From positions 186,001-250,000 of the forward strand of contig CAVPNJ010000006.1 of the NCBI GenBank assembly GCA_963706785.1: DNA of 64,000 bases, given 5' to 3'. The position numbers and the translations under genes are program-made. How positions within the stretch are numbered: the stretch's first letter is position 1; each line of letters opens with the position of its first letter. Of the stretch, positions 17,818 to 25,608 are shown in pieces. A model generated the notes under the pieces. That model was given only the letters and a program-made list of their open reading frames with translations. It was not told the DNA's origin and did no database searches. This DNA comes from Pollutimonas sp963706785 (GTDB lineage Bacteria > Pseudomonadota > Gammaproteobacteria > Burkholderiales > Burkholderiaceae_B).

Positions 17818-18148
17818 TGGCTACACCTGCTGGCGCACGCGGTTACGCTGACATCTGAAGAGGCGGAGCTGGCTGCCCGTGTGCTGCCCCCTGATTCATG
17901 CGGATGGCTTTGATGAACCATGGGTGCGCAACCTGGCAAACGAATTGAACGAGACCGAGCCTCGCACAAGGCAAATTTTGCTTAGTTTATTGCGGGTTGG
18001 GGAGCTGTATTAAGTGGTGCGCGACTTTTTCTACCACCGTGAACGCGTCATGCAAATGGCGCGGCTGTTGCAGTCTTCCGGTGGTATAGAAGGGATCGCC
18101 GCCGCTGGCTTCCGCGACAGCGCGGACTTCTGGCAGCGGTTATCATAG
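17818..18148 (+). pseudogene. selB: selB 3' remnant (selenocysteine elongation factor)
   Basis: Two plus-strand frames give the C-terminal winged-helix region of SelB. First WLHLLAHAVTLTSEEAELAA with RVLPP (from 17818), then after a frame change DGFDEPWVRNLANELNET with EPRTRQILLSLLRVGELY (from 17903). An in-frame TAA at 18011 follows, and the frame resumes with VVRDFFYHRERVMQMARLLQ, ending at the TAG at 18146-18148. The GTPase domains and everything 5' are missing. In bacteria this C-terminal part binds the SECIS hairpin. It ends ten bases before a tRNA-Sec gene, the usual neighbour of selB, which supports the identification. The gene is clearly dead. Confidence 0.75.
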
Positions 18149-18157
18149 GCGGCTACA

Positions 18158-18253
18158 GGAAGGCATTCGTGTCCGGTGGCATGGCTGGGCTTCAAACCCA
18201 GTTGGGGGCGTCAGACGTTCCCAGGTAGGTTCGACTCCTGCTGCTTTCCGCCA
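18158..18253 (+). tRNA. selC: tRNA-Sec (anticodon UCA)
   Basis: A 96-base tRNA that delivers selenocysteine at UGA codons. It has the features unique to this tRNA: an 8-pair acceptor stem (GGAAGGCA with TGCTTTCC), anticodon loop CTTCAAA holding TCA, a long variable arm (GGGGGCG with CGTTCCC), T arm GTAGGTTCGACTCCTGC, and an encoded GCCA end. One T-stem pair is U-G where a C-G pair is usual. It seems intact although the adjacent selB is a remnant, and no selA, selD or formate dehydrogenase gene lies in this window. tRNA-Sec genes are also common integration sites, so the sequence downstream could be an inserted island. Confidence 0.92.
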
Positions 18254-18324
18254 AGTTGATCTAAGGATGTTGCCGCAAGGTGCTTGGAATCAGGCGTCAG
18301 GGTCGAACTTTGGTTCACGATGCT

Positions 18325-19338
18325 TCAGGTAACGGTGATGCCGGCGCTTTTGATGATGTCGTGCCAGCGTTTAACCTCGCTTTCCAGATGCTGCTTGAAC
18401 TCGGCCGGACCGCGGGGCTGTGGGATGAAGCCCATATTGATCATGGACTGGCGCATGGCGGGTGTTTCTATTTGCTCTACGACCGCCTTGCCAATCTTTT
18501 GCACAATGGCGCTTGGTGTACCGGCTGGGGCGAGCACGCCAGTCATGTTTTCAACGATCAGCTCTGGTAATCCTGCTTCCGCCACCGTGGGGACGTCTGG
18601 TAAATCGGGGCTGCGTTTCGTGGTGGTGACCGCGAGCGCTCGCAGCGCGCCGCTCTTCACATGGGCCAAGGACTCGGGATAGTTGGAGAATATGACGTCG
18701 AGATGGCCGCCCATTAGGTCGGTCAGCGACGGTGTGCCGCCTTTATAGGGTATGTGTATCAGCGTATTACCGGTCAGTCGCTGGTACAGGGCCAAGGTCA
18801 GGTGCGGTGGCGTGCCGTTGCCGCTGGAGCCTGCGTTCAGGGTTCGCTCTTTGGCGATTTTATTCAAATCGGACATGCTGCGAATGGGGCTCTTGGCGTT
18901 GACGACGACCATCATTGACGACGCGGCCAGACCCGCTACGGGAACCAGGTCTTTCAAAAGATCGTAGCCGGCCCGCCCTGCGAACAATGTTGCGTTGGAT
19001 GCATGGGTAAGGGTAATGGCCAGCCAGGTGTAGCCATCGGGCACGGCCCTGGCGACGTAAGCGGCGCCGATGTTGGCGCTGCCGCCCGATTTGTTTTCGA
19101 CGACGATATTCCAGCCGTGAGCGTCGCTAAGGGTTTTCGCCACAGTTCGGGCTGCAACGTCTGTAAGGCCGCCCGGCGCAAAAGGTACAACATAGTTGAT
19201 CGGCCGGCTGGGCCAGCTGTCAGGCGCCGCAGCCAGGGCGGCGGCAGGCACCAGGCTGCTTAGCCCTGCTGCACTGGCGGCCTGTAGCAGCCGGCGGCGA
19301 ACGGGATCGGCACTGGGCCGGGAAGTAATGTCCTTCAT
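18325..19338 (-). CDS. Bug/TctC-family receptor, probable sulfolactate-uptake receptor
   Basis: A 337-residue periplasmic receptor. The N-terminus has a Tat-like signal (RRRLLQAASAAGL) ending around residue 36. Family marks are VPFAPGGLTDVAAR and VENKSGGSANIGAAYVAR. A strong AAAGGAGG precedes the ATG at 19338. It lies downstream of suyB on the same strand. In Chromohalobacter the sulfolactate importer SlcHFG is a tripartite tricarboxylate-type transporter whose receptor SlcH belongs to this class, so a sulfolactate ligand is a fair inference. The two membrane subunits are absent here and would have to be supplied from elsewhere. Confidence 0.85.
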   Translation of the reverse strand: MKDITSRPSADPVRRRLLQAASAAGLSSLVPAAALAAAPDSWPSRPINYVVPFAPGGLTDVAARTVAKTLSDAHGWNIVVENKSGGSANIGAAYVARAVPDGYTWLAITLTHASNATLFAGRAGYDLLKDLVPVAGLAASSMMVVVNAKSPIRSMSDLNKIAKERTLNAGSSGNGTPPHLTLALYQRLTGNTLIHIPYKGGTPSLTDLMGGHLDVIFSNYPESLAHVKSGALRALAVTTTKRSPDLPDVPTVAEAGLPELIVENMTGVLAPAGTPSAIVQKIGKAVVEQIETPAMRQSMINMGFIPQPRGPAEFKQHLESEVKRWHDIIKSAGITVT

Positions 19339-19390
19339 GTCTCAACCTCCTTTGTTGTCTTTCATTTTTATTGGAATGATGAACTGAAAT

Positions 19391-19427
19391 TGTCCATAGG
19401 CAATACACGGCATACTGCCTATGGACA
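19391..19427. terminator. Strong hairpin between suyB and Bug gene
   Basis: TGTCCATAGGCA (19391-19402) and TGCCTATGGACA (19416-19427) form a perfect 12-base inverted repeat with a 13-base loop. It lies just 3' of suyB and upstream of the Bug gene on the same strand. No T run follows on either strand, so it is more likely an attenuator, an mRNA-stabilising hairpin or an operator than a complete intrinsic terminator. Confidence 0.5.
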
Positions 19428-19448
19428 GGTCTGCTTTATGATCTGGGG

Positions 19449-20624
19449 TCAGGCACTTTCAAACAAGCGGGTTAATACGAATTCGCGATGGCCCAGCGCT
19501 TCGGCTGCTGTCCAGCGGCCATTAGCGGTTGCCAGCATGCATTCCAGCAATTTGTCGCCTGCCTGGTCCAGATCGATTTCCCGTTGCAATAGGCCGCAGG
19601 TGTCCACGTCGATGTGTTCCGACATGGTGCGTACGGTGCGTGGGTTGGCGCAAATTTTGATGACAGGCAAGATAGGATTGCCGATGACGTTGCCTTGCCC
19701 CGTTGGGAAGAAATGCACGGCATAACCCGACGCGGCGCAAAGGGTGACCATTTCAGCGGCGGCCGATGAAGAGTCCATGAACCACAGGCCCTTGTCGGTA
19801 GGGATTTCGGCCTTGTCCAGCACCCCGTCCACAAGACATTTCTTGCCGATCTTCTGGATGTTGCCCATGGCTTTTTCTTCGATGGTGGTCAGGCCGCCGG
19901 CGATGTTTCCCTTGGTGGGTTGCGATTCCGACAGGTCGCTGGTCTTCCACCTGTTGATCATGTCTTGGTAGCGATTGAACATGAACATGAAGCGCTCGCG
20001 CACTTCGTCGTTCGAACAGCGATCCGCCACGATATGCTCGCCGCCGGTAATTTCGGATGTTTCGCCGAATACCAGTGTGCTGCCCAAGGCATAAAGCTTG
20101 TCGAATGCATTGCCCACAGTCGGGTTGGCGCCACAGCCCGATGTGGTGTCCGATTCGCCGCATTTGGTGGATACCCACAGGTCGCTGATAGGGCATTCCT
20201 GCCGGCTTAGTCCGGTGGCGTAGTGCACGAATTCCTTGGCCTTGCGCGACGCACGCATGATGGTTTCATGGTCGCCGTTCAGTTCAATGCTGAAGCCAGC
20301 GGTGGGTTTGCCGGTAGCCGCTATGCCGTCCACGATGCGCTTGGTCCAGCCTTCTTCAATGCCGATCACGATGACGGCCGCAACGTTGGGGTTGCTGCCT
20401 GTACCGATCAGTGTGCGAAAGTGCAGATCGAGGTCTTCACCGAACTGCAGGCGGCCATAGGGGTGTGGCAGCGCCAGTGTGCCCTTTATATTGTTGGCGA
20501 CGGCTTCGGCGGCAGCGTTGGAGATATCGTCGACCGGCAGGACGATGACGTGGTTGCGCACGCCGACGCGTCCGTTATCGCGGCGATATCCCATGAATGT
20601 GGTGTTGGCGGAAATGACAGCCAT
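19449..20624 (-). CDS. suyB: (2R)-sulfolactate sulfo-lyase, large (beta) subunit
   Basis: A 391-residue protein of the altronate/galactarate dehydratase (UxaA C-terminal) family. Conserved parts include FMGYRRDNGRVGVRNHVIVL near residue 10 and the Cys-containing metal region STKCGESDTTSGCGANPTVG near residue 153. SuyAB splits (R)-3-sulfolactate into pyruvate and sulfite in the cytoplasm. Altronate dehydratase is the alternative by family alone, but the separate small SAF subunit just upstream and the two sulfolactate dehydrogenase-type genes across the GntR gene point to sulfolactate. It follows suyA by 40 bases in one operon. Confidence 0.8.
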   Translation of the reverse strand: MAVISANTTFMGYRRDNGRVGVRNHVIVLPVDDISNAAAEAVANNIKGTLALPHPYGRLQFGEDLDLHFRTLIGTGSNPNVAAVIVIGIEEGWTKRIVDGIAATGKPTAGFSIELNGDHETIMRASRKAKEFVHYATGLSRQECPISDLWVSTKCGESDTTSGCGANPTVGNAFDKLYALGSTLVFGETSEITGGEHIVADRCSNDEVRERFMFMFNRYQDMINRWKTSDLSESQPTKGNIAGGLTTIEEKAMGNIQKIGKKCLVDGVLDKAEIPTDKGLWFMDSSSAAAEMVTLCAASGYAVHFFPTGQGNVIGNPILPVIKICANPRTVRTMSEHIDVDTCGLLQREIDLDQAGDKLLECMLATANGRWTAAEALGHREFVLTRLFESA

Positions 20625-20664
20625 ATTGAGCTCCTTTGATACCTTTGGATGGATGGGGCGAGGC

Positions 20665-20946
20665 CTACCAGCGCTTCGTCTTTATGTTTTGTACGTGGGC
20701 ATGATCGCCGGCCTTGATGGGTGCCACCACCTTGCCGATGTCGACGCCGTACTTGTATACGGTGTCGCCGACGTTCATGTCTGTTAGCGCGACCTTATGG
20801 CCGATAGGGATGTCTTGTTGCGCCTTGACGTGCATGAGTTTGTCTTCGTCCATGATCCAGGCGGTCAGTTCTGTACCGGCCTGTATCCCTTCCACAACGG
20901 CAACTGCGACCGTGTCTTTGGAATCGTGCAATACGGCATGAATCAT
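20665..20946 (-). CDS. suyA: (2R)-sulfolactate sulfo-lyase, small (alpha) subunit
   Basis: A 93-residue SAF-domain protein, the small partner of UxaA-type lyases. It starts MIHAVLHDSKDTVAVAVVEG and carries the typical IPIGHKVALTDMNVGDTVYK near residue 48 and the ending VQNIKTKRW. The ATG at 20946 is preceded by AGAGGAAC; a longer frame reaching 21006 adds an unrelated leader that overlaps the predicted transcription start. Together with SuyB it would form sulfolactate sulfo-lyase. The promoter with its operator lies at 21019-21064. Confidence 0.8.
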   Translation of the reverse strand: MIHAVLHDSKDTVAVAVVEGIQAGTELTAWIMDEDKLMHVKAQQDIPIGHKVALTDMNVGDTVYKYGVDIGKVVAPIKAGDHAHVQNIKTKRW

Positions 20947-21018
20947 TTTTGTTCCTCTCTTGTGAAAAAAGCCGCCGGCATGACGCGTTGGGTGGCCGGA
21001 CGGCACCGCGTGCGAGGA

Positions 21019-21047
21019 ATCTTATTCGCGGAAAACATTCATGTCAA
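21019..21047 (-). promoter_or_regulatory. suyAB promoter
   Basis: On the minus strand TTGACA (21047-21042) and TAAGAT (21024-21019) are separated by 17 bases, a near-ideal sigma-70 pair reading toward suyA, whose ATG is at 20946. The -35 box lies inside the operator at 21040-21064, so repressor binding should block polymerase. Confidence 0.7.
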
Positions 21048-21064
21048 GTAGATCATATAGATGA
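21040..21064 (-). promoter_or_regulatory. GntR operator, copy 1 (suyAB side)
   Basis: Read on the minus strand, this 25-base site begins TCATCTATATGAT and ends TTGACATG. It matches the site at 21942-21966 in 22 of 25 positions. An inner dyad, ATCAT with ATGAT around four bases (21052-21065), suits a dimeric GntR-type regulator. It overlaps the -35 box of the suyAB promoter and lies upstream of the regulator's own start at 21165. Confidence 0.8.
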
Positions 21065-21164
21065 TTAATATAAGGTATGATTTCGGCTTATGCAGCGGTT
21101 CGTATCCGCGTCGTCAATGCGTACGTTTCACGGATGCCGCGCTTCAATAATTTGGAATTCAGCC

Positions 21165-21914
21165 ATGGGCACTACGCTATCTCAGTTAAGTCCTTCAGGC
21201 GTCCCGCTCTACCAACAGGTCAAGCGCGCCGTGCTGGCGGCGCTGTCGTCAGGAGAATGGAAGCAGGGTGAGGCCATCCCCCCGGAAAAGCTCCTTTCCG
21301 AGCGTTTTGGGGTGTCTATCGGCACCTTGCGCAAAGCCATTGACGAGCTGGTCGTCGAAAACATACTAGTCCGTCATCAGGGACGAGGCACTTTCGTGGC
21401 CATTCACTCGCAGAACCAGCATTTCTTCAAGTTCTTCAGGGTGGTCCGGCAGGACGGCGAAAAGTCCTATCCCACCACGACGCTTCAGCGTTTTCGACAC
21501 GTAAAGGCAAGCGCCGAGGTGTGCGAGAAGTTGCAACTTCGCGCTGGTGCGCATGTATTCGAGTTCATTAATGTGCTGACCCTGCATGGTCAGAAGGTTA
21601 TCGTCGATACCATCTCGGTGTGGGACGTCATGTTCAGCGGGTTGACTAAGCAGCAGCTGCGCGACCGGCCCAGCACGCTCTATAGTTTTTACCAGCAGAT
21701 GTTCGGTATTAATGTCATCGCTACCGATGAACGTGTACGGGTGTCGCTGGCGGACACCGAGCACGCGGATCTGCTGTCGGTAGAGCAAGGAACGCCCTTA
21801 CTGGAGCTTCGGCGCGTGGCCTATTCCTTTCACCAGACGCCGGTGGAATGGCGTGTGTCCAAGGTCAATACGCAGCACTATGAATATATCGGACATGAGC
21901 ATACTGTGACCTGA
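21165..21914 (+). CDS. GntR/HutC-family regulator of the sulfolactate locus
   Basis: A 249-residue GntR regulator of the HutC group: winged helix at about residues 10-75 (SGVPLYQQVKRAVLAALSSG, then PPEKLLSERFGVSIGTLRKA and HQGRGTFVA) and a UTRA effector domain after residue 90 ending in FHQTPVEWRVSKVNTQHY. I took ATG 21165, where the family normally begins; an earlier in-frame ATG at 21090 adds 25 unrelated residues. It sits between suyAB (leftward) and slcC-comC (rightward), each fronted by a near-identical 25-base site that overlaps the -35 box. I infer that it represses both until sulfolactate or a metabolite binds the UTRA domain. Confidence 0.9.
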   Translation: MGTTLSQLSPSGVPLYQQVKRAVLAALSSGEWKQGEAIPPEKLLSERFGVSIGTLRKAIDELVVENILVRHQGRGTFVAIHSQNQHFFKFFRVVRQDGEKSYPTTTLQRFRHVKASAEVCEKLQLRAGAHVFEFINVLTLHGQKVIVDTISVWDVMFSGLTKQQLRDRPSTLYSFYQQMFGINVIATDERVRVSLADTEHADLLSVEQGTPLLELRRVAYSFHQTPVEWRVSKVNTQHYEYIGHEHTVT

Positions 21915-21941
21915 TCGTCAAATGTCTCTTTGTATTGCATG

Positions 21942-21966
21942 TCATCTATATCATTTAGTTGACATG
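21942..21966 (+). promoter_or_regulatory. GntR operator, copy 2 (slcC side)
   Basis: This plus-strand 25-base site begins TCATCTATATCAT and ends TTGACATG. It differs from the minus-strand copy at 21040-21064 at only three positions. It lies 45 bases before the slcC start codon and contains the -35 box of the slcC promoter. Confidence 0.8.
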
Positions 21967-21988
21967 TTGCGGTGGGGCCGGATACGAT
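21959..21988 (+). promoter_or_regulatory. slcC-comC promoter
   Basis: TTGACA at 21959-21964 and TACGAT at 21983-21988 are 18 bases apart and read toward slcC, whose ATG at 22012 follows AGGGAGAC. The -35 box is part of the GntR operator, mirroring the layout on the suyAB side. Confidence 0.65.
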
Positions 21989-22011
21989 CTGCTCCATAAC
22001 AGGGAGACAAC

Positions 22012-22938
22012 ATGAAAATCATAATTTCCGAATTCATGGACGCGGCGGCAGTGGCACAATTGCAGCGCAATTTTGATGTGGTTTACGACCCCGCGTTGGT
22101 CGATCAGCCAGATGCGTTGTGCAGTGCTTTGGTAGACGCCCATGGCTTGATTGTCCGCAATCGCACGCAGGTGCATTCCAGCTTGCTGGCCGAGGCGCCC
22201 CGTATAAAGGTCGTGGGGCGCCTGGGGGTGGGCTTGGACAATATCGATGTCCAGGCCTGCGCAAGCCGCAACATTAAGGTAATACCTGCTACGGGTGCGA
22301 ATGCGCGAGCGGTGGCGGAATATGTCATTGTGTCGGCAATGATGCTGCTACGCCAAAGTTTTCTTTCAAGCGCGCAAGTAGCACAGGGGGCATGGCCACG
22401 CAACCGGCTGTCCGAAGGGCGTGAGTCTGGCGGCAAGGTATTGGGCTTGGTGGGATTCGGTGGTATCGGGCGACTGACGGCCAGTCTGGCGCAGGGTTTG
22501 GGCTTTACTGTCATTGCCTACGATCCCGCCCTGTCCGCAACTTCGCCCGTGTGGGACGAGACCGGCGTGCAAGCCGTCGGCTTGAGCGACTTGCTGGGCC
22601 AGGCCCATGTCGTAAGCCTTCACGTTCCGCTCGTCGATAGTACGCGCAATCTGTTCAATGCTGAAAACATTGCCAGGATGCGGCCCGATGCTGTGCTCAT
22701 CAATACCGCGCGAGGCGGCATCATAGACGAGGCAGCGCTGGCCAAGGCACTGAAAGAAGGCAGGTTGGCGGGCGCCGCGCTTGACGTCTTCACCAACGAA
22801 CCTCTTACGGCCGACAATCATTTTGGCGACGTACCCAATTTGATCTTGACTCCGCATATTGCCGGTGTCACGGCCGAATCCAACCAGCGCGTCAGCCAAA
22901 TGATCGCCGACGAAGTCGCTAAATCCTTAACCACCTAA
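22012..22938 (+). CDS. slcC: (S)-sulfolactate dehydrogenase-like 2-hydroxyacid dehydrogenase
   Basis: A 308-residue NAD-dependent D-isomer-type 2-hydroxyacid dehydrogenase. The nucleotide motif LGLVGFGGIGRLTASLAQG starts near residue 143; catalytic Arg is in NTARGGIIDEAAL, Glu in DVFTNEPL and His in TPHIAGVTAES. In the sulfolactate pathway SlcC oxidises (S)-sulfolactate to sulfopyruvate, which ComC then reduces to (R)-sulfolactate for SuyAB. The assignment rests on co-location with suyAB and comC and the shared operator; by sequence alone it could be called a phosphoglycerate dehydrogenase-like enzyme. Confidence 0.8.
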   Translation: MKIIISEFMDAAAVAQLQRNFDVVYDPALVDQPDALCSALVDAHGLIVRNRTQVHSSLLAEAPRIKVVGRLGVGLDNIDVQACASRNIKVIPATGANARAVAEYVIVSAMMLLRQSFLSSAQVAQGAWPRNRLSEGRESGGKVLGLVGFGGIGRLTASLAQGLGFTVIAYDPALSATSPVWDETGVQAVGLSDLLGQAHVVSLHVPLVDSTRNLFNAENIARMRPDAVLINTARGGIIDEAALAKALKEGRLAGAALDVFTNEPLTADNHFGDVPNLILTPHIAGVTAESNQRVSQMIADEVAKSLTT

Positions 22939-22990
22939 ACCGTAGAGCAGGGTCGGACCCGGTTCAACTAGAAAAAAAGAGGAAGGCAGA

Positions 22991-23983
22991 ATGGCGTTGC
23001 ACACAATCGAGTCACTTGTTTCTCAGGTTGCTAAGGCGTTGGAAAGGGCCGGCGCCTCACAGAATATGGCGCTTAGCACTGCACGGGCGCTGGTCGCGGC
23101 AGAGGCGCAAGGAATGAGCTCTCACGGCCTGGCGCGGGTGGGTCAGTATGCGGGGCACCTGCGCAGTGGGCGCGTCAAGGGTGATGCAGTTCCTGTCATC
23201 CGCGCCCAGCGCGGAGCGGGCGTGTTGATTGACGGAGACGATGGCCTCGCCTTCCCGGCTTGCGAACTAGCCATGCAAGAGGCCATCAGCCGCGCACGTC
23301 AATACGCTGTCGGTTTCGCGGGTGTGACACGCAGTCATCACTTTGGCGTGGCGGCGACGCATCTGCGGGACGCGGCGCAAGTCGGCATGGTTGGCTTTGC
23401 GTTCAGCAATTCTCCAGCGGCCATGCCGGCGCCCGGTGGCACGCGAGCTCTGTTCGGCACCAATCCTATTGCGGCTGCGTTTCCGCGGCGTGATGGCGAT
23501 GCGGTCAGCATAGATCTTTCCCTGTCCGAAGTTGCGCGCGGCAAGCTTATGGTCGCGGCGCGGGACGGCCGTTCCATTCCCCTGGGTTGGGCGCTGGACA
23601 AGAATGGCAATCCGACCACGGACCCCAAAGCCGGAATGGACGGCATGATGTGTCCAGTCGGTGGGGTAAAGGGGGCAATGCTCGCGCTCATGGTAGAGCT
23701 GCTGTGTGTGTCCCTTACCGGCGCGGCGTTTTCTTTTGAAGCCGACTCCTTTTTCAGCCCTGAAGGAAACAGGCCTAATCTGGGCCACGTATTCCTGGTT
23801 ATCGACCCATCGGCACTGGCTGGCACAGACGTCTATTTTGATCGCGTCGAAGCGCTTATACAGGCGATGCTTGCCGATGATGAGGTACGAATTCCGGGTG
23901 CGCGCCGCTCGCAGATTGCCGCCGGTTCGGCTGCAGCCGGCATAGAAGTGCCCGATGCGGTCATTCACGAGCTTCATGCCTGA
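22991..23983 (+). CDS. comC: (R)-sulfolactate dehydrogenase-like protein (LDH2/malate dehydrogenase family)
   Basis: A 330-residue member of the LDH2/MDH2 family of NAD(P)-dependent 2-hydroxyacid dehydrogenases, which lack a classical Rossmann fold. Family marks are SSHGLARVGQYAGHL near residue 43, RSHHFGVAATHLRDAAQ near residue 114 with the catalytic His, FGTNPIAAAFPR near residue 155 and GGVKGAMLALMVELLC near residue 224. ComC-type enzymes interconvert sulfopyruvate and (R)-sulfolactate. It lies 52 bases after slcC with GAGGAAGG before its ATG, so both are on one GntR-controlled message and together invert (S)- to (R)-sulfolactate. Confidence 0.8.
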   Translation: MALHTIESLVSQVAKALERAGASQNMALSTARALVAAEAQGMSSHGLARVGQYAGHLRSGRVKGDAVPVIRAQRGAGVLIDGDDGLAFPACELAMQEAISRARQYAVGFAGVTRSHHFGVAATHLRDAAQVGMVGFAFSNSPAAMPAPGGTRALFGTNPIAAAFPRRDGDAVSIDLSLSEVARGKLMVAARDGRSIPLGWALDKNGNPTTDPKAGMDGMMCPVGGVKGAMLALMVELLCVSLTGAAFSFEADSFFSPEGNRPNLGHVFLVIDPSALAGTDVYFDRVEALIQAMLADDEVRIPGARRSQIAAGSAAAGIEVPDAVIHELHA

Positions 23984-24012
23984 CTCTGGCCAATGGCCGA
24001 ACTCGTGCCAGA

Positions 24013-25260
24013 TCAGCGCGTCTCGTGTCCCTTGACTTTCATGGCTGCCCGGGCGATCCCGGGTATGGCCCTTGACCTTGTGTGATGCGCCCGATCCAGC
24101 CAGACCGATATCAGCAGCAGTGCAAGACCGCCCAGGGCCAGCAAGGCGCCTACCCAGCCCGGCGATGTCCATCCGTAGCCCCGGGCGATTGCCAGCCCGC
24201 CCAGTAGCGGCCCCAGTGCGTTGGCAAAGTTGAACGCCGAGTGATTTAACGCCGCAGCCAGGCCTTGAGCGTTCTTGGCTACGTCCATCAGCCGGGTCTG
24301 CAGCACGGTACCCAATGCGCCACCCATCCCTATGAAAAAAACGGTGATGGAAACTCCCCATATATTCCCGGCGGTTACGGTAAAGAGGGCGGAGCCGGCA
24401 GCGCTCCAGAGCAATAAGCCTGCGGCCGTGGGCATAAGGGCACGATCGGCAAACCACGGCACGACGATGTTGCCCACGGTCATGCCCACACCAAAAATGC
24501 CGAGCACCAGGGGTACTGCGCTGGGAGAGACGCGCGTGACGAGCAATAAGGTGTCGGCCAGATACGTATAGACAGCAAATAGACCACCAAAACCAATGGC
24601 GCCTACTGCAAGTGTCAGCCATACTTGCCCATGTTTAAGCGCTCCCAGCTCGCGCAGGGGGCTCGCACCAGGCGAGGCCGGTGTATTGGGGGCAAACTTT
24701 GCAATGAGTGCTACGGTTAGCAAACCCGTCGCGGCCACTAGACCGAATCCCCAACGCCAGCCAATCACTTGCCCCAGCCAATTTGCGAACGGGACACCAA
24801 TGATAGTGGCGACGGTCAGGCCCAGGAACATGCGCCCCACCGCCTGATTGCGTTTATTGAGGGGTACCAGCGACACGGCGAGCAGTGATGCAATGCCGAA
24901 ATAGGCGCCGTGCGGTAGCCCGCTTAGAAAGCGAAGTGCCAGCAGCCACTCGTACGTCGGCGCAAAGGCAGATAAACCGTTGAATAGGGCGAACATCGCC
25001 ATCAGCCAGATCAACAGCGTACGGCGCGCGATGCGTGCCGTCAGCACGGTCAAAATGGGGGCGCCGACCACTACGCCTAGTGCATAGGCACTGATGACAT
25101 GACCTGCCGTCGGCGCATCAATATTCAGATCTTTGGCGAAGTACGGTAGCAGGCTCATCGTGGCAAATTCGGTGGTTCCGATTGCGAATGCGCCTATCGC
25201 CAGAGCGAAGATGACCAAGCCGACTGAAAGTGGTTTGGTTTGGAGCGTTAATTTAGACAT
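24013..25260 (-). CDS. MFS transporter (DHA1/AraJ-like)
   Basis: A 415-residue inner-membrane protein with about twelve hydrophobic helices. The MFS family is supported by IGTTEFATMSLLPYFAKDLN at the first helix and the loop-2/3 signature region (GAPILTVLTARIARRTLLIW). It resembles the DHA1 drug:proton antiporters such as AraJ and YdhP. It is convergent with comC, ending 29 bases away, and has its own upstream region, so membership in the sulfolactate locus is uncertain. Export of sulfite or another end product is conceivable but unproven. Confidence 0.85.
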   Translation of the reverse strand: MSKLTLQTKPLSVGLVIFALAIGAFAIGTTEFATMSLLPYFAKDLNIDAPTAGHVISAYALGVVVGAPILTVLTARIARRTLLIWLMAMFALFNGLSAFAPTYEWLLALRFLSGLPHGAYFGIASLLAVSLVPLNKRNQAVGRMFLGLTVATIIGVPFANWLGQVIGWRWGFGLVAATGLLTVALIAKFAPNTPASPGASPLRELGALKHGQVWLTLAVGAIGFGGLFAVYTYLADTLLLVTRVSPSAVPLVLGIFGVGMTVGNIVVPWFADRALMPTAAGLLLWSAAGSALFTVTAGNIWGVSITVFFIGMGGALGTVLQTRLMDVAKNAQGLAAALNHSAFNFANALGPLLGGLAIARGYGWTSPGWVGALLALGGLALLLISVWLDRAHHTRSRAIPGIARAAMKVKGHETR

Positions 25261-25608
25261 GGTGGGGGATCGCTTGCGACCAGTAAGCTTGATGCAAACT
25301 CTGCAAGCATTAGGGACCGGCGGCTAGGGGTAAACCCGTATTTTACTGTCTTCGCCTTAAGCGCGTATTTCCATGGCAGGAGATAGCTGCGTTAGCAGCG
25401 CAAGGTACGACGGATAGTCAATTCGAAATTTGGTGCGATCTGCGATTTAAGGTTTTAACAGGATTCGGTTTTGCGCCCAAGGCAATTATGCTTGCCATCG
25501 TAGAGCCTGTTTCTGAGAAGACCTTGCCGCTAGAATTTTTATCACTGGATGAACGCCTGTATTGGCGTAAGTCCCAACGTGAAACTCTAGCAAGACGAAG
25601 GGACCGAG
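25261..25608. other. Gene-free divergent intergenic region
   Basis: This 348-base stretch lies between the divergent MFS and monooxygenase genes and must hold both promoters. I saw no strong dyad, RNA or convincing -35/-10 pair, and no frame resembling a protein. Confidence 0.4.

Noticed and set aside
19391..19427. Perfect inverted repeat as a full intrinsic terminator
   Set aside because: No T run follows on either strand; kept only as a hairpin of uncertain role.
23267..24622. A 451-codon minus-strand frame across comC and the MFS gene
   Set aside because: It overlaps two well-supported genes in other frames and has a low-complexity Arg-rich composition typical of shadow frames.
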